Part shown: positions 17,236 through 26,436 of the stretch, piece after piece
How positions within the stretch are numbered: the stretch's first letter is position 1
Layout of the letters: each line of letters starts with the position of its first letter
Assembly: GCF_000718165.1 (NCBI RefSeq)
Contig: NZ_JOEY01000036.1
Coordinates: forward strand, 38,295-102,294
Origin: Streptomyces fulvoviolaceus
Lineage (GTDB): Bacteria > Actinomycetota > Actinomycetes > Streptomycetales > Streptomycetaceae
DNA length: 64,000 nucleotides
Direction of reading: 5' to 3'
Position numbers and translations under genes: made by a program
The notes under the pieces: model-generated
The model's input: only the letters and a program-made list of their open reading frames with translations
Told to the model about the DNA's origin: nothing
Databases searched by the model: none

Positions 17236-18207
17236 TCAATTCTCCAGCGCCGGCAGCACCTCCTCCGCGAACAGCCGCAGACTCCGCCACCCCTCCTCCA
17301 CCGGCATCCCGCCCGCCAGCGGATGCAGAACGAGGTTGTCCAGGCCCTGGGCCACGCACGCGTCCGGAGTGAGGATCCGGTAGACGCCCTCGGCGCGCAG
17401 CTCGTCCACGCTCGTGGCCGCCGACCGCACCGCCGAGTGGATGGCCCCGGACTGCCAGGAGGCGTACGTCCGCGCCTCGTGGAGGAAGCACGAGCCGTAC
17501 GAGGCCCACGCCTCGTCCGGGTTCTCGGCGATGTGCAGCAGCGGCGTCTCGGCGGCGGGCATCATCGTCCAGCCCTCCGTGCCGTACTCGACGAGCCGCT
17601 CCTTGTAGTACGCCTCCAGCTCCGGCAGATGCGCGCTGGGGAAGAAGGGCAGGCCGAGCCGGGCGGCCCGGCGGGCGGCGGCCTTGGAGGAACCCCCGAC
17701 CAGGAGGAGGGGGTGCGGGTCGGTGAAGGGGCGCGGGGTGACCCGTACCGTACGGCCCCGGTAGTCGAACTCCTCGCCTGTCCACGCCTTCAGCACCGTC
17801 TCCAGCAGTTCGTCCTGGAGCTTGCCGCGCCGCTTCCAGTCCACGTCGAACTGCGCGTACTCCTCGGGCCGGTACCCGATCCCGGCGACCGTCACCAGCC
17901 GCCCGCCGCTCAGCAGATCGAGTACGGCGATGTCCTCGGCCAGCCGCAATGGGTCGTGCAGCGGGCCGATCACCGCCGAGACCGTGACCGCGATGCGCCG
18001 GGTCGCTCCGAAGACCGCGCCCGCGAAGGCGAAGGGCGAGGGCAGCCAGTTGTTCGCGACGCCGTGGTGCTCCTCGGTCTGCACGGTGGTGATCCCGTGC
18101 TCGTCGGCGTACGCGGCCATCTCCAGGGCCGCCTTGTAGCGGGCGCGGAGGGAGGCGGGGGTCGCGCCGGGTTCGACGAGGTTGAAGCGTACGACCGTGA
18201 CAGGCAT
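17236..18207 (-). CDS. LLM-class flavin/F420-dependent oxidoreductase
   Basis: This is a 323-aa protein of the bacterial luciferase-like superfamily, whose actinobacterial members use FMN or coenzyme F420. Seen: VRFNLVEPG at the N-terminus, EEHHGVANNWLPSPF (near residue 45), the family loop DLLSGGRLVTVAGIGYRPEEY near residue 97, and RTVRVTPRPFTDPHPLLLVG near residue 152. The start ATG 18207 follows a GGGGGA element. The substrate cannot be read from sequence. The next stretch upstream is a decayed permease gene. Confidence 0.88.
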   Translation of the reverse strand: MPVTVVRFNLVEPGATPASLRARYKAALEMAAYADEHGITTVQTEEHHGVANNWLPSPFAFAGAVFGATRRIAVTVSAVIGPLHDPLRLAEDIAVLDLLSGGRLVTVAGIGYRPEEYAQFDVDWKRRGKLQDELLETVLKAWTGEEFDYRGRTVRVTPRPFTDPHPLLLVGGSSKAAARRAARLGLPFFPSAHLPELEAYYKERLVEYGTEGWTMMPAAETPLLHIAENPDEAWASYGSCFLHEARTYASWQSGAIHSAVRSAATSVDELRAEGVYRILTPDACVAQGLDNLVLHPLAGGMPVEEGWRSLRLFAEEVLPALEN

Positions 18208-18299
18208 GGGACGTCCCCCTTCACGCGGTTTCGGACGGTGGAGGGGGACGGTAGCTGACGGTACGTCAGATCGCTATGGGTGCGGGCTCCTCGACGGGG

Positions 18300-19045
18300 G
18301 CCGTCTTCTTGGGGGCCGCCGGCTTCGGCAGTACGGCCCGCCGCGTTGACCGAGACCGCCCAGTGCCGCGGGACCTCGAAGCCGAGGGTTTGGGCGGTGA
18401 AGCCCGCCGAGGAAGGAGACCGGGTCGGAGGCGGAGGCGGAGGCGGAGGTCAGGTCGGGGGTCGCGGAGGCCATGACCAGACCCATGCGGACCATCGGCA
18501 GGACGACGATGCCGGCGCCGCCCACCGTGTTGCGTACGATCGCCGCCCCGGCAGATGGCGCGTGCAGTCGGGGGAGGCCGGCACCCAGCTGATGCCGCCT
18601 GCGGCGACCAGGCCGATGCCCGTGATCATCGCGGACGTGAGCCCTGCGCCCTGCCCGAAGCCCTTGCCTCAGTCCGTCTCGACGACCAGATGGCCGAGCA
18701 CCAGCACGGAGAAAGCGCCGAAGAAGCAGGTCGCCCACCTGGTGCACTTCTGTACGGCGCCGATGCCCAGGCCCGAGATCGCAAACGTCGTGATCACGAA
18801 GAGCAGCGCATAGGCGCCGGTCACCGCGTTGATCGTCTCCCAGCCCCAGCGGGCGATCCAGATCAGCGAGCCGGGCAGTAGATTGCCGCGTTGCCCGAAG
18901 ACCGCACGGGAGAGGGCCATGCCGGGAGCGCCTCCGCGCTTGCCGGCGATGCCGATCAGCCCGACCAGGCCGGACGACACCGACAGGCCCGCTCCCATGG
19001 TCAGGAGCAGGGCGTTGAGGGCGCTGAGGGTGTGTCGCGGACCAC
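18300..19045 (-). pseudogene. Remnant of an NCS1 (cytosine/purine-type) permease
   Basis: Read on the minus strand, fragments of a nucleobase:cation symporter-1 protein appear in order but not in one frame. They are LSALNALLLTMGAGLSVSSG, the long hydrophobic ARWGWETINAVTGAYALLFV segment (18669-18998), an in-frame TGA at 18671-18669, then MITGIGLVAAGGISWVPASP, a frameshift, NTVGGAGIVVLPMVRMGLVM, DPVSFLGG, and after a deletion QTLGFEVPRHWAVSVNAA. The N-terminus and the C-terminal helices are missing. The gene is dead by at least one stop, one frameshift and one internal deletion. It fills most of the 1-kb gap between the LLM gene and ftsY. End coordinates are approximate. Confidence 0.82.
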
Positions 19046-19240
19046 GTCATGGGCCGTGACACGCTCTGGGGACGCTGCGCGTACTCTGACCCGCTCGGAT
19101 ACTGGACGGGTTGTGACCCCGCCCGAAGGGGCTTCCCGCCGACGCGAGGTCGGGCGGCGGACCAGCCCGGCTCGCAGGGCACGAAGCCCTCCGCCGACAA
19201 CGAAGGCCCGCGCGGGAGGTCACGCCATACTGGAGCTGTT

Positions 19241-20452
19241 ATGGAAACCGTCATCCTTGCTGTAGTCATCGCCGTGGTCGTGCTCGGTGTGCTCGGCGGG
19301 CTCGTCGTCGGCAGCCGGCGCAAGAAGTCGCTGCCCCCGCCGCCCCCCGCCGCGCCCGACATCACCGCCCCTCCGGCCGAGCCGCACGTCGGCGACGAGG
19401 CCGAGACGCCGCGCGACGAACCGCGCCGCACGATAGAGGAGGTGGACCTTCCCGACGGCTCGACGCCGGTCGCCGTCGAGGAACCGCCGGTCGTCGAGGA
19501 ACTCCCGCCGACCGAGATCGAGGTACCGGAGCCCACCGCCGGACGCCTCGTCCGGCTGCGCGCCCGCCTCTCCCGCTCGCAGAACGCCCTGGGCAAGGGC
19601 CTGCTCACGCTGCTGTCGCGCGAGCACCTCGACGAGGACACCTGGGAGGAGATCGAGGACATCCTCCTCACCGCCGACGTCGGCGTCGCACCCACCCAGG
19701 AGCTGGTCGACGCCCTGCGCGAGCGCGTGAAGATCCTCGGCACCCGATCCCCCGACGAGCTGCGCGGCCTGCTGCGCGAGGAACTGCTCAAGCTCGTCGG
19801 TACCGACTTCGACCGCACGGTGAAGACCGAGCCGGAGAACAGCAAGCCCGGCATCGTGATGGTCGTCGGCGTCAACGGCACCGGCAAGACCACCACCACC
19901 GGCAAGCTCGCCCGCGTCCTGGTGGCCGACGGCCGCAGTGTCGTGCTCGGCGCCGCCGACACCTTCCGTGCCGCCGCCGCCGACCAGCTCCAGACCTGGG
20001 GCGACCGGGTGGGTGCCCACACCGTGCGCGGCCCCGAGGCCGGCGACCCGGCCTCCGTCGCCTTCGACGCGGTCAAGGAGGGCAAGGAGATGGGCTCGGA
20101 CGTCGTGCTCATCGACACCGCCGGCCGCCTCCACACCAAGACCGGCCTCATGGACGAGCTCGGCAAGGTCAAGCGGGTCGTGGAGAAGCACGCGCCGCTC
20201 GACGAGGTGCTGCTGGTCCTGGACGCGACGACGGGGCAGAACGGCCTTGTCCAGGCCCGTGTATTCGCCGAGGTCGTCGACATCACCGGCATCGTGCTGA
20301 CCAAGCTGGACGGCACGGCGAAGGGCGGCATCGTGATCGCGGTGCAGCGCGAGCTGGGTGTTCCGGTCAAGCTGGTGGGTCTCGGCGAGGGTGCGGACGA
20401 CCTGGCGCCGTTCGAGCCGGAGGCGTTCGTCGATGCACTTATCGGCGACTGA
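19241..20452 (+). CDS. ftsY: Signal recognition particle receptor FtsY
   Basis: FtsY is the membrane receptor that docks the SRP-ribosome complex at SecYEG. The 403-aa protein has an N-terminal membrane helix (VILAVVIAVVVLGVLGGLVV), typical of actinobacterial FtsY, then a Pro/Glu-rich acidic A domain (about 30-110) and the NG domain. GTPase motifs are GVNGTGKTTTTGKLA (G1), DTFRAAAADQL (G2), IDTAGR (G3) and TKLDGTAKGG (G4), with the closing loop GLGEGADDLAPF. The start ATG 19241 gives the membrane helix directly. A terminator follows at 20470-20510. The partner gene ffh is about 9 kb downstream. Confidence 0.97.
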   Translation: METVILAVVIAVVVLGVLGGLVVGSRRKKSLPPPPPAAPDITAPPAEPHVGDEAETPRDEPRRTIEEVDLPDGSTPVAVEEPPVVEELPPTEIEVPEPTAGRLVRLRARLSRSQNALGKGLLTLLSREHLDEDTWEEIEDILLTADVGVAPTQELVDALRERVKILGTRSPDELRGLLREELLKLVGTDFDRTVKTEPENSKPGIVMVVGVNGTGKTTTTGKLARVLVADGRSVVLGAADTFRAAAADQLQTWGDRVGAHTVRGPEAGDPASVAFDAVKEGKEMGSDVVLIDTAGRLHTKTGLMDELGKVKRVVEKHAPLDEVLLVLDATTGQNGLVQARVFAEVVDITGIVLTKLDGTAKGGIVIAVQRELGVPVKLVGLGEGADDLAPFEPEAFVDALIGD

Positions 20453-20469
20453 ACAGTCGTATCGACGAA

Positions 20470-20510
20470 GAAGCGCCCGCCCCCAAGGTGCAGTTGGGAG
20501 CGGGCGCTTC
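20470..20510. terminator. Bidirectional terminator after ftsY
   Basis: A 17-bp stem with one mismatch (GAAGCGCCCGC arms, 20470-20486 with 20494-20510) and 7-nt loop lies between the ftsY stop and the stop of the convergent primase-like gene at 20522. Confidence 0.88.
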
Positions 20511-20521
20511 GCTGTGTACGT

Positions 20522-21178
20522 CTACGCCCGCGACCGGTGCGCCACGTATGCCAGCGTCCCCAGCAGCAACCGTGCGGCGGGCGGCTTCGTCGCCGTGTCC
20601 AACGCGGGGGAGCGGAGCCACTGCACGGGGCCCAGGCCGCCGCGGTCGGACGGTGGGGCCGTGATGTGGGTGCCGGGGCCGAGGCCGTGCAGGTCGAGGG
20701 AGGTCGGGTCGTCCCAGCCCATGCGGTAGAGGAGTTCGGGGAGTCCGGCGGCGGCGCCGGGGGCGACGAAGAACTGGGTGCGGCCCTCGGGGGTCGCGGT
20801 CACCGGGCCGAGAGGCAGGCCCATGCGCTCCAGCCGGACCAGGGCGCGGCGTCCGGCCGGCTCGGCCACCTCGATCACGTCGAACGCCCGGCCGACCGGC
20901 AGCATCACCGAGGCGCCGGGGAACTCCGCCCAGGCCTTGGTCACTTCGTCGAGGGTGGCGCCGGCCGGGACCTGGGGCGCGAAGGAGAGCGGGTGGGCGC
21001 CCGGCGTACGGCAGTCCGCGAGCCCGCAGGAACAGGCGCCCGCCGCGGCCCGCGCGCCGGGGACCACGTCCCAGCCCCAGAGTCCGGTGAACTCGGCGAC
21101 GGCGGTGCACTCCGACGAGCGGCCGCGCCGACGCGAGCCGGAGCGAATCTCCCGAATACCGCCGATCGTGAAGCCCAT
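20522..21178 (-). CDS. Small primase/polymerase (prim-pol)-like protein
   Basis: This 218-aa protein resembles the stand-alone 'bifunctional DNA primase/polymerase N-terminal' proteins conserved in Streptomyces between ftsY and nsdA. Seen: FTGLWGWDVVPGARAAAGAC, a Cys cluster CSCGLADCRTPGAHPLSF (near residues 48-66), VMLPVGRAFDVIEV (near 92) and TPEGRTQFFVAPG. The Cys/His cluster and the following DVIE match the zinc-plus-acidic layout of prim-pol domains. No helicase or C-terminal extension is present. Polymerase activity is inferred and uncertain because only one acidic motif is obvious. It is divergent from nsdA. Confidence 0.72.
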   Translation of the reverse strand: MGFTIGGIREIRSGSRRRGRSSECTAVAEFTGLWGWDVVPGARAAAGACSCGLADCRTPGAHPLSFAPQVPAGATLDEVTKAWAEFPGASVMLPVGRAFDVIEVAEPAGRRALVRLERMGLPLGPVTATPEGRTQFFVAPGAAAGLPELLYRMGWDDPTSLDLHGLGPGTHITAPPSDRGGLGPVQWLRSPALDTATKPPAARLLLGTLAYVAHRSRA

Positions 21179-21612
21179 GCCCCCTCCAACGGGTCCAGCG
21201 CGCCGGTGGTTACGACACGGACGCGCAGCGTGACTCTCCGTTGCCACTTCCGGGTACCGGCGGCGCTCGGAAGTGTCCAGGGTTGCGTGCTCGGCCTCGT
21301 GCGCCCCTGAGTGCACCGCTCCGCCCACTCCCCGTCGTCCTATGTCAAGTGAATCGTGCGGAGGCGACCGTGAGTTCATTCGAAGGGGTGGCGAATGGTG
21401 GCGTTTCAGGGTTCGCCATGGCTGGACGGGTGATCGTAGGATTACTTTGAGTGCACGAGTCCTGGGGGCACATGCACTCGTGGGTATGCCGGGGGCAAGT
21501 CGGTTTCCCGTTCGAAGGATGACAACCGCCGGACGGGCGGCCCTATTTACCGGCATTCTGATAGGGCTTGGCGCACTCAGCGACAAGTGGTCTCAGGGAT
21601 GGGGGCGTTCCA
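21179..21612. promoter_or_regulatory. Divergent promoter region of the prim-pol gene and nsdA
   Basis: This 434-bp gap between divergent genes has no convincing gene. The right part is AT-richer than its surroundings and contains GTGCACGAGT (21451-21460) with an imperfect inverted match ATGCACTCGTG about 15 bp on, a possible regulator site. No clear -35/-10 pair was identified. nsdA begins at GTG 21613. Confidence 0.35.
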
Positions 21613-23100
21613 GTGGGCGGCAACGGCGGAAGCGGGACGAGCGCCGCGAGCGGTGCGCAGGCTGACAAGCGCCCCAACGAGCTGCTCACCTCGTGGTTCG
21701 TGCGCAGCGGCTGGTCGAAGGGCGAGCTCGCCCGCCAGGTCAACCGCCGGGCCCGCCAGTTGGGGGCCAACCACATCTCCACCGACACCTCGCGCGTGCG
21801 CCGCTGGCTGGACGGTGAGAACCCCCGCGAACCCATCCCCAGGATCCTGTCCGAGCTGTTCTCCGAGCGGTTCGGCTGCGTCGTCTCCGTCGAGGACCTC
21901 GGTCTGCGCGCCGCCCGCCAGTCACCCTCCGCGTCCGGAGTCGACCTGCCCTGGACGGGCCCGCAGACCGTGGCTCTGCTCAGCGAGTTCTCGCGCAGCG
22001 ACCTCATGCTGGCGCGGCGCGGCTTCCTCGGGACCTCGCTGGCCCTGTCCGCGGGCCCGTCCCTCATCGAGCCCATGCAGCGCTGGCTCGTGCCCGCGCC
22101 CCAGGCTCTGCACCACGAGCCCGAATCCGCCTCCCGTCGTGGCGGGAGGCTCTCCCGGCCCGAGCTGGACCTCCTCGAGTCGACCACGGTGATGTTCCGC
22201 CAGTGGGACGCCCAGTGCGGCGGCGGGCTGCGCCGCAAGGCGGTCGTCGGCCAGCTGCACGAGGTCACCGACCTCCTCCAGGAACCCCAGCCCGAGACCA
22301 CCACCCGCAAGCTCTTCAAGGTCGCCGCCGAGCTCGCCGAACTGGCCGGCTGGATGTCGTACGACGTCGGGCTGCAGCCCACCGCGCAGAAGTACTTCGT
22401 CCTCGCCCTGCACGCCGCCAAGGAGGCGGGCGACAAGCCGCTCGGCTCGTACGTCCTCTCCAGCATGAGCCGCCAGATGATCCACCTCGGGCGGCCCGAG
22501 GACGCGCTGGAACTGATCCACCTCGCGCAGTACGGCAGCCGGGACTGCGCGAGCCCGCGCACCCAGTCGATGCTGTATGCGATGGAGGCCCGCGCCTACG
22601 CCAACATGGGGCAGCCCGGCAAGTGCAAGCGGGCGGTCCGGATGGCCGAGGACACCTTCGCCGACGCCGACGAGTGGGACGACCCGGACCCCGACTGGAT
22701 CCGCTTCTTCTCCGAGGCCGAGCTGTACGGCGAGAACTCCCACTCCTTCCGCGACCTGGCCTACGTCGCCGGCCGCAGCCCCACCTACGCCTCCCTGGCC
22801 GAGCCCCTGATGCAGCGGGGCGTGGAGCTCTTCTCGAAGGACGGCGAGCACCAGCGGTCGTACGCACTGAACCTCATCGGCATGGCCACGGTGCACCTGC
22901 TGCAGCGGGAGCCCGAGCAGAGCACGGTGCTGGCCGAGCAGGCGATGTACATCGCCAAGAAGGTCCGCTCCGAGCGGGTCAACACTCGTATTCGAAAGAC
23001 GGTGGACACGGCCGTACGCGATTTCGGTGATCTCGCCGAGGTCGTCGACCTGACGGACAAGCTCGCCATCGAGCTGCCAGAGACCGCGGAAGCGGTCTGA
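21613..23100 (+). CDS. nsdA: NsdA, TPR-type negative regulator of development and antibiotics
   Basis: This 495-aa protein matches NsdA of S. coelicolor, whose loss increases sporulation and antibiotic production. The N-terminal HTH-like part contains KRPNELLTSWFVRSGWSKGE and TSRVRRWLDGENPREPIPRI. Residues about 175-480 are helical repeats of TPR type (LAELAGWMSYDVGLQPTAQK, LGSYVLSSMSRQMIHLGRPE, SYALNLIGMATVHLL). A hydrophobic stretch near residue 140 (GFLGTSLALSAGPS) is too short for a sure membrane anchor. The start GTG 21613 (MGGNGGSG) fits the family. Its last codons and 3' flank are repeated in degraded form at 24274-24600. The molecular target is not known from the sequence. Confidence 0.9.
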   Translation: MGGNGGSGTSAASGAQADKRPNELLTSWFVRSGWSKGELARQVNRRARQLGANHISTDTSRVRRWLDGENPREPIPRILSELFSERFGCVVSVEDLGLRAARQSPSASGVDLPWTGPQTVALLSEFSRSDLMLARRGFLGTSLALSAGPSLIEPMQRWLVPAPQALHHEPESASRRGGRLSRPELDLLESTTVMFRQWDAQCGGGLRRKAVVGQLHEVTDLLQEPQPETTTRKLFKVAAELAELAGWMSYDVGLQPTAQKYFVLALHAAKEAGDKPLGSYVLSSMSRQMIHLGRPEDALELIHLAQYGSRDCASPRTQSMLYAMEARAYANMGQPGKCKRAVRMAEDTFADADEWDDPDPDWIRFFSEAELYGENSHSFRDLAYVAGRSPTYASLAEPLMQRGVELFSKDGEHQRSYALNLIGMATVHLLQREPEQSTVLAEQAMYIAKKVRSERVNTRIRKTVDTAVRDFGDLAEVVDLTDKLAIELPETAEAV

Positions 23101-23394
23101 AATCCCGGAGGAACCCTTGAACTCCGGCCGCGGCCGGCCCTCCCGAACTGCCCGACTCGGCTCCCCCATGCCAGGTCATCGGAAGGCCGACCGCGGCCGG
23201 TTCGCGCGTCGCTTCTGTAATCGCACCTTGATCGTTCAGTAAAGCTCGAGTTTTGCACCTGGTAACGGTGGCGCTGGCGTGGCTAGCGTGACTGTCGCTG
23301 TGCCGAGGTAAGCAGGAGCAAATCAGCCTGTGAACAAGTCGAGTTGACCAGCTCGTTCGGCACATGACCATCAACCGGGGAAAATCGGGGATAA

Positions 23395-24030
23395 ATGAAC
23401 ATGAGAACCCAGTCTGCCCTGTCCGCTCTCGTGGCAGGCATTGCCTCCGTGCTGTTCGTGCTTGGTCCGGTGGCCGACGCGGGCGCGGTCACGAGGACGG
23501 CGAGCGCGACTCAGGCCGTTGCGGTAGAGGCGCAGGGAAGCGTTTCGGCTCAGAGCTCCCGCAAGCTCTACGACTACCGCCTCTATGTGAAGCCGAACAA
23601 TGCCCGAGTCATCGGCGTCGCCTGGAAGCCCAGCCTGGCGATCAAGGAGCTGCACAACTGCTTCAACTGCACCTTCCCCGTCAAGGGTGCGCCGAAGAAG
23701 TACCCCACGGAGAACCAGAAGCTCAACCTCAAGGCGTGTGCCGCCTACTTCGTCTGCAAGAACGCGCCTGTCCGTTACCACAAGGGCGGCATCAGCAACG
23801 GCTGGTACTTCACCGCGGAGCAGGGGCACTTCGACGGTAAGGGCTCCAAGGTCTACTTCCAGTATTACAGCGAGAAGAACACGCACTACCTCAAACTCCA
23901 CGTCTGGGCTTACGTCACACATCCGTCGGTGCCGGACTCGCTCAACAAGCGGTTTGCCCGCGACAAGTGGCAGGACTTCGCGCACAAGATGGGCGTGAAG
24001 CTCTGGTGCAAGACCTACGGTGGATGCTGA
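23395..24030 (+). CDS. Secreted six-cysteine protein of unknown function
   Basis: Not recognised. The 211-aa protein starts at ATG 23395 (a second ATG lies at 23401) after a GGGG-rich ribosome-binding site. A Sec signal peptide (LSALVAGIASVLFVLGPVAD, likely cut near AGA-V) is followed by a Ser/Ala/Thr-rich propeptide-like stretch to about residue 55. The mature part is basic and rich in Tyr, Lys and Trp, with six Cys: NCFNC, KAC, VCKN, WCK and the C-terminal GC. That would allow three disulfides. Motifs such as GWYFTAEQGHFDGKGSKVYF and THYLKLHVWAYVTH recall no family I know. GC is lower than in the neighbours. It lies between nsdA and a decayed second nsdA 3' end, which suggests an acquired gene. 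Confidence 0.82.
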   Translation: MNMRTQSALSALVAGIASVLFVLGPVADAGAVTRTASATQAVAVEAQGSVSAQSSRKLYDYRLYVKPNNARVIGVAWKPSLAIKELHNCFNCTFPVKGAPKKYPTENQKLNLKACAAYFVCKNAPVRYHKGGISNGWYFTAEQGHFDGKGSKVYFQYYSEKNTHYLKLHVWAYVTHPSVPDSLNKRFARDKWQDFAHKMGVKLWCKTYGGC

Positions 24031-24061
24031 TCTTCCACGCTTGGCGCTCTGTAGGCCGCGA

Positions 24062-24092
24062 GGGCCGGGTCGGTCACATGACCGCCCGGCCC
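24062..24092 (+). terminator. Terminator after the secreted-protein gene
   Basis: GGGCCGGG-T-CGGTCA (24062-24076) pairs with TGACCG-CCCGGCCC (24079-24092) around a 2-nt loop, with one bulge, followed by TTCATG. It starts 31 bp after the stop codon of the secreted-protein gene. Confidence 0.7.
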
Positions 24093-24245
24093 TTCATGCG
24101 TGGTGCCGGACATGGAAGGGCGTCCTGTCGTCCCTCATCGACCCGGTACCTGGTCGTACACGAGACACGGCCCCTCCTCGAACCGGAAGGGCGGATCTCA
24201 CGGCAGGCAGTCCGGTATCGCACCACTGCCGACCTTCTCGCCACG

Positions 24246-24273
24246 GTGGTGTACCTACCTGTCGGTACACCAC
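24246..24273. repeat. 10-bp perfect inverted repeat abutting the nsdA remnant
   Basis: GTGGTGTACC (24246-24255) and GGTACACCAC (24264-24273) are perfect inverted copies around 8 nt. The repeat ends exactly where similarity to nsdA begins (24274). It may be a hairpin or a scar of the event that duplicated the nsdA end. Confidence 0.6.
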
Positions 24274-24429
24274 CGATGCTGTATGCGATGGAGGCCGGCT
24301 TCTGCCGCGGCCTGGCTCACATGGCCGGCCGAGGCCCGACCTGCCTCCCCGGCCGAACTTCTGATGTGGCGGGCAGTGGGGGCGGAGCGGCTCGAAGCCA
24401 AGCTGCCCGAGATCGCCGAGGTGGTCTGA
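24274..24429 (+). pseudogene. Decayed duplicate of the nsdA 3' end
   Basis: Three blocks match nsdA in order. CGATGCTGTATGCGATGGAG (24274-24293) is identical to nsdA around 22569. A block reading CRGLAHMAGRGPTC resembles nsdA FRDLAYVAGRSPTY. The end KLPEIAEVV-stop resembles nsdA ELPETAEAV-stop. The intervening codons are deleted, so only about 50 of some 180 codons remain, and a frame change lies between the second and third blocks. The similarity continues past both stops (GGCCGGCCCTCCCGAACTG occurs at about 23132 and 24456; GGAAGGCCG follows in both), so the copied unit included the 3' untranslated region. It is not a functional gene. Confidence 0.8.
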
Positions 24430-24608
24430 GACCGCGTACAACCCCTGAGCCCCGGCCGGCCCTCCCGAACTGTCTGGCTCGACCCTCTGTCCCCGCGCGG
24501 GGCTGCCGGAAGGCCGCTGCGGCCTTTCCCCGGAAGGTTGCGCCACGATAACGATCGCGCAGTCGAACATCTCGCAGTTCATCAATGCGTAACACACAGG
24601 GCGCCTTC

Positions 24609-24624
24609 GTCACGGCCGCGAAAC
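24609..24624 (+). promoter_or_regulatory. GlnR-like operator upstream of amtB
   Basis: GTCACGGCCGCGAAAC fits the actinobacterial GlnR box gTnAC-n6-GaAAC exactly and lies 118 bp upstream of amtB. GlnR activates amtB-glnK-glnD in Streptomyces under nitrogen limitation. A second, GTAAC-type half box at 24589 is off-phase, and so is not claimed. Confidence 0.55.
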
Positions 24625-24741
24625 AACGAGGGGCTTCCACCGAAACGGCGCTGCGCCAATCTCATGGCGCATAACCGGCCCACCCCTCAATCCGCTCAGG
24701 CTTCGCCCGCACGGGGCCGTACCAACAACGAGGAGACGCCG

Positions 24742-26411
<1,670 letters not shown>

Positions 26412-26436
26412 CAGAAGAAACGACAGGAGTCACTGG

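Noticed and set aside
18669..18998. A 109-codon minus-strand open frame as an independent small membrane protein
   Set aside because: It is one fragment of the NCS1 permease remnant; matching permease fragments continue beyond its stop and in another frame.
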